The notes under the pieces are model-generated. The model was not told the DNA's origin. It saw nothing but the letters and a program-made list of their open reading frames with translations, and did no database searches. Position numbers and translations under genes: made by a program. 64,000 nucleotides of DNA from Fistularia commersonii (lineage: Eukaryota; Chordata; Actinopteri; Syngnathiformes; Fistulariidae): assembly GCA_037954325.1 (NCBI GenBank), contig JBBMNZ010000015.1, positions 18,023,501-18,087,500 of the forward strand. The letters run 5' to 3'. Position 1 is the first letter of the stretch; each line of letters starts with the position of its first letter. Positions 33,800 to 45,800 of the stretch are shown here, one piece after another.

Positions 33800-35768
33800 G
33801 AGTGCTTTCAAATCAATAAATGAACATAACATCTGGCTGTAGCTTTGTATTTGAACCACAGATCAGCTTCATTCTGATAAAATGAATCAACATAGTTACT
33901 TTTTTCTTAAACAAATGAAACAACATCATAGGGATAGAAGTTAATTTCATAGTCCTACCATCTCAAATGTAATTTGGTATTATTTTTGAATTTTTCAAAT
34001 CAATCTACGAGTATTTTGAGTTATTTTGATTTATTAACTTTTATTTGGTTACTTTTAATTATCTCATGACAATCAATGAGTACAACGTCCGCATGTCACT
34101 TTGAATTTGAACTGCAGCTCAGCTCAAATATTTCTGCAAAAATTAATGGATATAAATGTGATTTGGAATTATTTCGAATTATTTTTTGAATGATTTCAAA
34201 TCCATAAACAAGTGCAACGTCTGCGTGTAACATTGTAGTTCAGCTCAAATATTCTGCAAAAGTGAATCAATATAATGACTTTAAGTCCTTAAAGTAATGA
34301 AATAACATCATAGGGAAGGCTTCATTTCATTGTCCTCAAATGGCATCTCAAATGGAACTTGGAATTATTTTTTGGGAATTATTTAAAATCAATAAACGGG
34401 TACTTTGAGTTATTTTTATCTATTTTTTTGAATTATTTAAAAGCAATCTACAGAGATTTTGAGATATTTGGGATATTTTGAATGATTTCATATCAATAAA
34501 TTAGAATTTTGAGTCGTTTTTGGATGATTAAAAACCAATAAACGAGCGTTTTGAGTTATTTAGAATAATTTTCATATCAATAAACAAGTACTTTGAATTA
34601 TTTGGACTTATTTTTTGAATTCTTTAAAATCTATAAACAAGTGTTTTGAGTTATTAGTGTTACTTTGAATGATTTTCTATTAATCACAGTACTTTGAGAT
34701 ACTTGGAATTATTTTTTTGAATTATTTAAAATACATAAACTAGTGTTTTGAGTTACTTTGAATGATTTCATATCAACAACAGTACTCTGCGTTATTTGGA
34801 ATTAGTTTTTTGAATGATTTCAAATCAATAACAGTACGTTGGGTTATTTGGAGTTATTTTTTTGAATCTTTAAATCAACAAACGAGTGTTTTGAGTTATT
34901 TTGAATGATTTCAAATCAACAACACTACTTAGAGTAATTTGGAATTGCTATTTTTGAATTATTTAAAATCAATAAATGGGCATTTCGAGTTATTTTGAAT
35001 GATTTACATATCAATAAACGAGTACTTGGAGTTATTTGGAACACTTTTTTTGATGATTTAAAATCAATACACAAGCATTTTGAATTATTTTGTATGATTT
35101 TCGTATCAATAAACAAGTACTTAAGAGTTATTTGGAATTATTATTTTTGAATTACTTAAAATCAATAAACGGGCGTTTCGAGAAATTTTGAATGACTTTC
35201 ACATCAATAACTGAGTACATGGAGTTATTTTGAACATTTTTTTGATGATTTAAAATCAATAAACGAGCGTTTTGAATTATTCTGGATGATTTTCATATCA
35301 ATAAACGAGTACATGGAGTTATTTTGAACATTTTTTTGGATGATTTAAAATCAATAAACAAGCGTGTTGATTTATTTTGTATTATTTTCAGATGAATAAA
35401 CAAGCACTTAAGAGTTATTTTGAACAATTTTTTGGATGATTTAAAATCAATACACGAGCGTTTCGAGTTATTTTGAATGATTTTCACATCAATAACTGAG
35501 TACATGGAGTTATTTTGAACAATTTTTTTGATGATTTAAAATCAATAAACGAGCGTTTTGAATTATTCTGGATGATTTTCATATCAATAAACGAGTACAT
35601 GGAGTTATTTTGAACACTTTTTTGGACGATTTAAAATCAATACGGGAGCGTTTCGAGTTATTTTGAATGATTTCCATATCAATAAACGAGTACTTGGAGT
35701 TATTTGAAACAATTTTTTGGACGATTTAAAATCAATAAAGGAGCGTTTCGAGTTATTTTGAATGATTA
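33800..35768. repeat. AT-rich tandem array with ~95 bp higher-order unit
   Basis: The landmark ATCAATAAAC-like motif recurs at 34874, 34968, 35063, 35161, 35254, 35350, 35446, 35541, 35636 and 35731, a spacing of 93-98 bp. Each ~95 bp unit contains two related ~47 bp halves: one with GAGCGTTTTGA and one with GAGTACATGGA. Units near the right end are the most alike; leftward they decay. At 33800-34390 there are diverged copies of a longer ~200 bp segment containing AACATCATAGGGA. The array stops about 270 bp before the usp25 start codon. Confidence 0.85.
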
Positions 35769-36038
35769 TTTGCGCCTCTGAACTCCCCAACAACCCGCGG
35801 TGGCTTTTGACGTGCCGTGACGTCACACAGACCGGAGCAATCGATGGCGGATGACAGGCGGCGCGGAGCGCCAATGTTTTCATGCCTGCCGACGAGCTGC
35901 GCCAGTCCCTCCGCCATGGCGCCCGTCATGTCGCTGAAGAAGGAGGCTGCGTTGTAGCGTCGCAAGTTTCCCGTGCTTTCCCGGCGCCGTCTCGCCACCC
36001 GTGATTCGGACTGGACGGCGTTTCTCCCCGCAGCGGCC
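35769..36038 (+). promoter_or_regulatory. usp25: usp25 promoter / 5'UTR
   Basis: GC-rich sequence between the AT-rich array and the start codon. It contains an exact cAMP response element TGACGTCA at 35818-35825. It also has ATGGCGG/CCGCCAT elements near 35843 and 35911 of the kind bound by YY1 close to transcription starts. No TATA box is seen, consistent with a broadly expressed CpG-type promoter. The exact start site is unknown. Confidence 0.55.
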
Positions 36039-36080
36039 ATGACCGTGGAGCAGAACGTCCTCCAGCAGCATTCCCAGAAG
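36039..36080 (+). CDS. usp25: usp25 exon 1, residues 1-14
   Basis: Start codon plus 13 codons ending CAGAAG before donor GTAGCC. It encodes [14 protein letters not shown], matching the mammalian N-terminus. Confidence 0.95.
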
Positions 36081-36686
36081 GTAGCCGCTCGGAAGCTAAC
36101 CAAGCTAACTTTAGCCCAAGTGTTTGGCTGCATACTTTTGGCACTCGGGGGTGTGTAGTGGCGCGGGTCCGGGCTCTGCCGACCGGGCGTCGCCGCCCCG
36201 CGGGGGCGGGGAGTCACGGCCCGCCGCCGGCTGCGGAAACAGGACGAAAAACCCCGAAGGAACCGGAGCGCGGAGGCCTGCCTGGCGTTGTTGTGGCGTA
36301 AAACGTTTTCCAGTGTTTTGCTAGCTCGTTAGCTAGCTAGCTAGCAAAACACTGGAAAGCTAGCCAGCTAGCTAGTCGGACCGCTCCCCGCGTCGCCCAG
36401 CCTCTCCGCTCCTCGCCGACGTCGTTTAATCATAAACAGACTTAATATTTGTTTTTTTGTTTTGGTTTTTGCGCTTTTGCCCTGTTCGCCGGGGCCACTT
36501 TAGCCTCCTTTGCTAACTGTGTCATCATCAGGTGCGCCAGGTGACAGTTACACATGTAACGGCTGCATCTTACACCCTCCTGGTGTTTACATCCACTTTA
36601 TTTATTTGTTTGTTTACTTATTCTTCTGTCCTCCATTCCGCTCGCCTCCTTTCGGAGTGTGTTTGTGTGTGTGGAGCCAGTGTGTT

Positions 36687-36759
<73 letters not shown>

Positions 36760-39700
36760 CCGCTTCCCGTGTTACTCATCCCATAACTATGTGATGGCTT
36801 TGTTTACATAGCCTCGGCGGTGGAGGTGGAGGTGGAGGTGAAGCCAAAGTCAGCGTTGGCAGATTGTTGTTTTCACGTCGGTGCGTTGAGGGGGCCCGAT
36901 TCCTTTGCCCCGGATGGTACTTAGGGGATTTTCTTCCCCGCCGTGCCAGCAGTGCATAGCTGCGGCTGGTTATGTAACCACCAGGCTGCCGCCGCCGCCG
37001 AGACTTCACCTCAGGTTGGAGTGCAAGTGAGAACAATGTTTTCTGTGAGCGATGTGGATCCGTAGTCCCGTTGGCCGCAGGGGCCGCGGTTTGCTTATCT
37101 CCTGGGCCCGGGCCTTTCGCTCAGGCCGCAAACCTGTTGTGTGATGAACCGCTGACAGCCAGGAATCTGAACTACGAAGAAGGCACCACCTCCTGTGGGT
37201 TATGACTCAACTTCTCAGAAGAGCTGGAAGACAGACCATAACATGGACCCTGCGCCTTGTCGGGGAAGTGAAATGAAACCTATGAAATGAAAATGATGCA
37301 ACCAAACCCTCCCTTATGTTTGCGCTCATATTAAGTTCTTGCTTTAAATAAGAGACAATTCAATTCTGTTTTTCCGTCCCGCAGTTACGCCGAAGGCTGC
37401 TCTCGGGAAGCAACAATCCCGTTCATTGGCACGTCCGCCTGCGGTTCAGCGTGCACTCTCTCTTACTGTCATACTTTATAATACTATTATAATGGGGTTG
37501 TGAAGCAGAAGCTGTGGATCCCCTGTCTGGCTGGGACTTCTGCTCCTTCCAAGTTGCAGATCTAAGTCCACCCGTGACGGTGGGATTCATCTGTATTATG
37601 AAATCTTGTAACCTGAGTGTGCGAGCATGAGGGAATCTAGCTTTTGTTTATGAGATGCTCATATTTCCCAGCGCAACGCTGGAAGCCCCATCAGTTTCCA
37701 TTTATCAGTAAGTGGAGAGTGGAGCCTGAGGCGAGCGCAGAGGGCGGATCTTAAAGCTGCAGGGACGCGCCGGCGTGAGTCCTGGTCAGACTCGCCCTGC
37801 TGACGGCTGGAGACGCCACGCGCTGTTTTTGCACGACCTCGCACGCACACGCCAGGGCCACGGTTATTAGGGTTATTATGGTATTTGGCGAATAAATACC
37901 CACTTCCTGGATCCGGAGCTGTGTGTGTTGGTGCCGCAGCTACTCTGCACATGCCTTTCTCAGTAATCTATTACAATCTATAACCTATAACTTCACTTCA
38001 ATCTATAACTATAACTTTGTTTTCCAAACGGGTCCCATGACGTTTGGAAAGCGACCGAGCGCTGATTTGTTTTGACCCCCCGCACGTGGGAGTGTCCGGA
38101 GTGGGCGAGCCGCCGTGACAAAGCTAGTCATGCTCTGCGGGCCCTGTGATCAAACCCGCTCACAGGACCGCGGGAAACGTGATGTTGTTGTTGTCGTCAG
38201 AGACTTCGTCGCGTGGACGGTGTCATGGGAAGCGGGGTCGTTCCCGTATGCATCCTCCCGTAAAACCCTCCGGATGATATCACCGCCATGCACGGAATTA
38301 CTCGAGGTGTGGACTAATATGCACAGCAAACACGTCACATGGAAATGAAGCACATGCATGTGTGTGTATATGTGTGTGTGTGTCTGTCTTTAGGTAACTG
38401 CTCTTATGCTTGGCTTGATCCCAATGTGTCACATGCGCGCTTTCCTTCACACTCCACTGCCCGTTCTTTCTTCGTGCCAACTGACCTGCAACTACTGGTC
38501 TGCGGTCGGGAGGAACGCGCCGCTGACCGGCACCCTGATTCCGATTGTGTCTTTCTGAGAAACACGAGCGGTGCCAGGGTCCCTCCGGCCCCGAGGTTTG
38601 ACAAGGTGCAAAGGAATGTGAAGATAAATGTTTTCATTCATTATCTATAAAGCCGATCCTGCACGCAGGGTCTCAGTGGGCGGAGCCTATCCCTGCCGCC
38701 ATTGGGCGAGAGGCGGGTCCACCCCGGACCCATCCGTCACAGGGACACACAGAGAAGTGCAACCGTTCCCTGCTCATTCACACGTCTGGACAATGCAGGG
38801 TCTCCAAGGAGCCTCCTGCATGTGTTTGGGCCTGGAGGAGAGTCCACACTGAAAGGCTCCCTGTGGGAATCCAACCTGGGACCTCCTCGCTAACCACGCC
38901 ATTGACACAGGCCACCAAAACAACAATAACAGCAACTGTTCCTACTTGTAGAACGTCCGGATGTCGGTTCCCTCTTTGCACTAATGTCCAAGCTGACGGT
39001 TTTTGTTTTCCCTTGGATGCCACAGTCAGTCCTCGCTGGTCCCTCGTGCTCCGGCGCCGTCCTGCCGTGATTTGCCGAATCAACGATTTAAAGAAATAAA
39101 ACCTCAGGAAGCTCTGTCTAAGTCTTACAAGTGTTTGATTTGGATTAGGCTCAGGCCAGGTCAGGTATTCAGCACGCGCTGTCCTATGACCGCCTTTTCA
39201 CGCGTTCCTTTTCGTGCCGACGCTCGCCGACATTTTGATATTTGCCGTTCAAGACCATAGTGGCTCTGCCGGTTTGGTAAGAGCGACAGTAAACACTGAT
39301 GTGTTATTGACATAGAGCGGTGGAGTGCTGCGAGCCGTCAGAAGAAGTTTGCCCCAGAGGTTTCCGCCACTGATAATCCCGACCTCGACCGGAACAGTTA
39401 CGAAATCTCCGTGACCAAAAATAAACGTTTTGTTGTTTCGCATTCCGTCTCACAATGATGCTTTTGTCCCGAACGCCCCCTCACCCCCCCCTCGCCGTCT
39501 GCCGGGCCCGTCTGGTTGAGTCGGGGCCAGGATGATGGCCGCCGGCCCCGGTCGGAGCGAGGCTCCATCCGGAGTGTTAAGTGTGTTTACGGTGTGAGCG
39601 GCACAGCGCCTCAAGCGGGGCGTGCTCGCCGGCCGTCACTCCGGTGTGTCGCCGGACGCACCTGCGAGCGCTCCTGTCTGCTCGCCGCCCTCTCAAGACA

Positions 39701-41114
39701 TCTGCCTATACTTCCACTAAGTGCTCTCCCCCATTATTTATAGAGCATTACTTCAAGCTGGCCATCGCGGGAGATGTGTGTGTGCGTGTGTGTGTGTGTT
39801 GTGCAGCTGGGTTTGACATCAGTGGCTCGTGAGACTTTGGTGAACTCGTTAACGGCCTCTCACACACACTTGAGAGATGCAGCAGGATTAATAGCACGCT
39901 GGTGATAACGGCGGGTGTGAGCGCGCAGAACACTTCGCGTGGTCGGCTTTTACAGTCAGCTTTAGCTTCAAGAACGAGGGGGAACAAACTGCAAGACACG
40001 GAGAAGGTTTCTAATCTGCACCCTGAACATTCACTCATCACCGACACCGCTCATCCTGCGGTGATGGTCGTGGGGTGCCGGAGCCTGTCCCTGCTGTGAT
40101 TGGGCGAAAGGGCGGATGCGCCCTGGACCCGTCCATCGCAGGGACGCTAAGAGAACGTAACCATTCACCCTCTCGTTCCCACGTCTCCACCGAACCCCCT
40201 GCGTGTGATTGAACCCCGGACGTAAATGACAACCGGCATCGGAGCAGGCGGCCATGTTTCCAGCGTGTCCTCCAGCGGCGACTGGTCTTGTCTGATTGAC
40301 CGCTTGCGGTGTGTCATGGCTCCATCCTTCTGTTTGGTGAAGAGCAGCCTCTTCAAGATCTTAGAGCCAGAATCACGTTTGGATTCCTGGTTCTGATATT
40401 TGATAGTTGGGTATTCAAAAGCGACGGCCAGTCCTCCCGGCCGGCTCAGGAAAACTGAAAAACACCCCTGAAGCTGCAGCGAATTGCTGTTTCTTCATCC
40501 TGCGATGGGTTTTTGGCTCCTTTCCATATCAGGGGTTGTGCTTCTAGAGCTGCCGGCTACTTCCAGGCACACTATTCAGGTGTGTGCGGATCTAAAAGGT
40601 GTGTTTGCGGAGGGTGGCAACTCGGTGGCTATATCAGCCTGCACCAACATGTGATTATTTCCATTTCTTGAAATATGTTCTTCTCCTCTACAGCACCAGC
40701 AGACACTACTAAACCAGCTGAGGGAGGTCACAGGCACCACTGATGTTCAGCTGCTTCAGCAGGCCCTGCAGGTAGAGGCTGTAGAGCTCATGCATTTACA
40801 AACAGAGCGTGCTCACACACACTGCAAATAAACGGGATGCATCATCACATATTTCCATCTGAGGCTCAATTCATGAGCCTTCCGTCCGGAGTGTTCCACG
40901 CAGCAGACTGTTCTTGAGCGCCGGCCGACCTATTCGTGTGCGCTGTCCACGCAGGTGAGCAATGGAGACCTGGCCGAGGCCGTGGCCTTCCTGACCGAGA
41001 AGAACGCCAAGGTCCCGCAGCAGGACGAAACCACGTACTACCAGACGTCTCAGGTGGCCAGTGACAGATACATCAGCGTGGGCAGCCAGGCGGACACCAG
41101 TGAGGCGCTCGCAA

Positions 41115-41150
<36 letters not shown>

Positions 41151-42746
41151 AACACAGGGAAGGTACGAAGGAATGAAGATGTTCTTTGTCTCAAACCTGC
41201 ATGCTTGCGTGTTCCCTCCCCTCCAGATGTGATTGACCTGACAGTGGATGACAAAGATGACCTGCAGAGAGCCATCGCCCTCAGCCTGGAAGAGTCCAAC
41301 CGGGCGTTCAGGGAGACGGGGATCACGGACGAGGAGCAGGCCATCAGCAGGTGACTGGAGGGACACGTGGAGATGCGGACGCTAACACGAGCTAGCTACA
41401 GCTTGAAGAACATCTGCCTTTCCCACGTCTGTCCGCTCCCCTGTGCAGTCTCTGAATCACAATGGGTCCCTTCATAGCAGTATGATTAAACCCATGATCT
41501 GTTCAGCGCCGTCCTGTTAGCCGCCTCATTCCCCTCTCCCTTCTTTTTTTTTTTTTTTTTTTACATTTTCTGTCTGGCAGGGTTTTGGAGGCCAGCATAG
41601 CGGAGAACAAGGCGAGTCTGAAGCGTACCCACACGGAGGTATGGAGCGACTCGCCCAACCCCCATGACAGGAAGAGGATAGACAACTGCCCCGTGGGGCT
41701 CAAAAATGTGGGGAACACTTGCTGGTTCAGCGCTGTCATCCAGGTGGGCGCACACGGACAAACCCTTCATTTTCCCGACGCTCGGCCCTCACGCCTGCTA
41801 TCTTTAGCGGGCGGAGGAGTCGACTGCGCACGTACAAATGTTCCGAGAGGATCATCGGGAATCGGAGCGGCGGTCGGGTTTGAGTTTCAGCGTCGGCGCC
41901 CGGCAAAGTATTATGGAGCGGGATGTTTTGCACGGCGGTAACGGGCGCCGAGTCTAGAGTCAACAACCTCCGCAGGAGACGCACATGTCGGATCATCTGT
42001 GACAATCTGACGATGTTGAATGTGGGGAAACGGCACGGGTAAATACATAATACATATGGGATCAGCGCGTGGATTTGCCAGGTGCCCGGTGTCGGAGCAG
42101 AGAAGGGACAGACATTCCCGGGGCCGCGCCGCCCGCCGTTGTGGCGGTGTTAACGGCAAACGATGATAATTTCCCTCTGTTATCCTGGAGCGTGTAATCT
42201 TAGCTGTCACAAAGACCTCAGCATGCATGTCTGCGGCGTCAGCGGCGGAGCGTGACCTCAGCTGAAATATGCCAGATGAACACTGGATACGCCATCACAT
42301 GGCAGCTGGCTGCTGCGTGGCATGCAACCAGCCTTGAGACGAAGGGCAGCGCTCAAACCTGACCCGCATTAACCGAGCACGAGAACTGCTGTAAACAACT
42401 TTCGCCCCTCGTGGCCGGCTCCCCCTAATCTCCGCTGTTTTTTGCTCACTTTTACACAACACGGGAAATAAGATGTGTTAGAAATAAGGGCGGGCTCCTG
42501 ATCGCCGGGCGCCGCCACGAGTGTGTGACAGCGGGATGATCGTCTTGGTGGTTGTTGTCGTTTACTTGAACGTAATGAAAACGCAGGAATGTGACGTGTC
42601 CCTTCCCCCCCAGTCTCTGTTCAACCTGCTGGAGTTCCAGAGGTTGGTCCTCAACTACTCCCCGCCAGCCAGAGTCCATGACCTTCCTCGCAACCAGAAG
42701 GTGAGACCTCGCCCTCCCCCGAGGATGAACGCGCGACACACAGGTC

Positions 42747-42838
<92 letters not shown>

Positions 42839-45800
42839 CACAGGGTACAGCAGCCCATCTACAGCCCAGTCACGGCTTCCACTCTTAGAGTTTGACCCTC
42901 TTAGCGCTGTAGGGCTTCAGTCCACAGCTTAACATTTGGCCTCCTGTGGTCGACGTAGCTCGCTGCTCACATGCTAGGTGGGTAGATGCAGCGCTGACCG
43001 GTGTGTAACGCAGATAAGCCCCCCGGACTGAACACACATGCAACTTTCCTGATTTGAAGGAACTCCACTCTCATCTAATGTCTAGCCTTGGTCCTCCTCA
43101 GCACGGTGTGTGTGTGTGTGTGTCCCCTGCAGAGTGCTTACCATAGTGTTAGCAGGCTGTCGCTAATCTGGTCTAAGCCTCTGCTGTGGAAGTGTTGTTT
43201 GGGGCCGTCATCCCTCTCCATCTCGGCCCCCCCACCCTAATCGCTGACCTTCCACTTCTGCGGCGGGTCGACACTGACAGAGAGAGCGGCGTCTTAATCT
43301 TCACATCCGCGTCCACCGCTCGCCAGCGCGAATATTAAGTGTGCTCTGATTTTGCACCGCAGGCACATTTAGGTGGAGTCATACTGTGTGTGTGTGTGAG
43401 ATACCCTAACATCGAATGTTCCTTGAAATCATCTCTTGTGTAAAAGCGATGGGAAAACATCTTGTCCTGTCATAACTTTTAATAAAATAAAGAAACATCT
43501 GGCTTCATCCCCTGAAACCCTCTACCTGGTGTGACTTTCACCAGGAGCACAGGAACCTGCCCTTCATGCAGGAGCTGAGGAACCTCTTCTCCCTCATGGT
43601 GGGGTCCAAGAGGAAATATGTGGACCCGTCGCGAGCCGTGGAGATTCTCAAAGACGCCTTCAAGTCCAGTGAGTCGCAGCAGGTGAGGCTCCGCCGGCCG
43701 GCTCCCGCCACAACCCAGATGGGCAGGTAACGTGAAGACCTGGACGGTGGGACTGCGGTAGAATCTGCCGGTGGAGTCGAACAACCAGAAGCAGGTTCCA
43801 GTCAGTAAACCTTGGCCTGAACCCGATAGCCGTTTGAGCCGTCAGCCCCGTGTTATTTGATTAACTAGTCAAGTAACACAATAATGGCCGTACAGCGGTT
43901 AAAACCGTCACCTTGAAGCTAGAAGGTCCCGTCCGTGTTCTCCTGGTGTCTGCGTGGGGTTCCTCCCACAGTCCGTAAACGTGTAGGAGGTTCATGGGAG
44001 ACCTGACACGGTCCGGACATGCAAATGACAGGACGAATTGTTTTTGGTTTCGATAAGTGTCGGCGTGATCACCCCTGCGTGCAGCGGAAGCGGTGAAGAT
44101 AATGAATGAATGAACATTTGTGCGGCACTTTCCCGACTGCAGCGAGGAGAAGCTGTCAGGTCCATGTAAACAGCCGGCGTCCTCAGAGCAGTCAAAGCCG
44201 GTGATACACGTGTTGTTGCGGTGCAGTTAATTGCGTGAATAAGAGCCGCGGAGGATGAACGTCTCCTCGTGTCGGTCGAAGTGATTTAAACAACTGTTTG
44301 TTTGCACGAGCTGTAAGTATCAGAAGCTTTTAATCCCCGTTTTCCTGCCTTTTGTCTCCGTCCCGAGGCTCCACCGCTGGATTTATTTGTCTGTTTACTG
44401 ACTCAGCTCAGCGGCGTACGGGACACCTAACCTCTCTCACTATTAATCCTCAAACCCGCGCCGTCCTCTGCTGAGCGCCGCAAAAAAAAAAAGGTATTGA
44501 CAAGGAATTAGCTGCATTGTGGATATTTCCCATAATGTGATGCGCACCTGTCAGACGTTCACAACTTCTCCCTTCTTCTTCTTGCATAAGCAGCTGTGCC
44601 CATCCAGTGTGTGTGTGTGTGTGTGTGTGTGTGTCAGACCCCCGGCCCCGGCGCTCATCAGTCATGTCGCTCCTCGGTGCATTTGCTGATTCCTGACCCG
44701 AGTCGACGTCTGCGAGTTCAGGTCGTCGGGCCGCGCAGGTTGCGTTTTGAAGTTGTCGGCGTGTGAAGTCTGGTTTCCCGGCGTGTGTCGGCAGAGGAAC
44801 CGGAGGGCGGCATCGATCGGCACCATCGCCTCTCGTCGTCCGGTTGTCTGACCCCCCCGCGCCTCTCCTAACCGTCCGTTTTCCATCTGCCTCTCAATCT
44901 ATTATTCAGCAGCAGGACGTGAGTGAGTTCACCCACAAGCTGCTGGACTGGCTGGAGGACGCCTTCCAGATGAAGGCGGAAGAAGACAGGTAACCACGGC
45001 GCAAACGGTTGCCCAAACGCAACGGGGTGGAGACCCCGACTCTGTGTAAGCAACGCTTCCTCTCTGCCTTCAGGGAGGGCGAGAAGCTAAAGAACCCCAT
45101 GGTGGAGCTGTTCTACGGACGCTTCCTCGCCGTCGGTGTCCTGGAAGGTGAGACGGGGCGTTAAATTAAAATCGGTGAAAAGAAAAATAAAGGGGGAGGC
45201 TCGCCGGAGTCGCCAGGCATTTGCACGGGTTGATTGCGGCGGGCCCAGAGCAGGGCCCGTCCTCGCCCCCGCTGATGAAAGGTGACCTTGTCTTAATGAG
45301 ATGTGATGTCCACGTGGAGGAGGAGCGCCTCGGCATTGATCGCCCAAGACCTTGACGGCAGATTGACATTGTGCTTATTATGCGTGACAATCCTGGCCCG
45401 GAGCCACCGAGAGCAGGGCCGCCGGACGCCGGCGCTTGTAAAATGACCTTAATGCCTCATCTGCGCGTCTGCTAGCAACTCCTCCCCGCTTTGCTCTCAT
45501 CTGTAATTGATCCGGAAAGTTCTCCGCAGCCGTTCAGCTGATGAAGGAGTCAACGTGGACGCGTAGATTCACGACGGTTTACATGTTACAGAAAGACAAC
45601 AGCGGGAGGGTGAAACACAACAAGCACTGAACAGAGTTTAGAGCGCGGCCCGATTCAGAATGCCAGATATTGGCAGAAAAAGACGGCGTATTTACGTCAT
45701 GGATCTGTGATCACTTTGAATTGTTTGATCATAAATATCGTAGAAAGGGAGCCGAAGTTTCAATTTCGCATCATTGTTTTACTCTGGGACTCGTAGCGTC

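Larger units (their letters stand above)
36081..40693 (+). other. usp25: usp25 intron 1
   Basis: The largest intron (4.6 kb). It holds a 20-bp perfect hairpin at 36307-36358, a GT run at about 36698-36749, and two dispersed repeat copies at 38630-38890 and 40029-40225. No alternative exon is recognised. Confidence 0.85.

Noticed and set aside
34925..35883. Minus-strand frames in the AT-rich array with repeated FKSSKK-type segments
   Set aside because: The repeated peptides mirror the ~95 bp DNA unit and are broken by stops in every unit. There is no sign of coding constraint.
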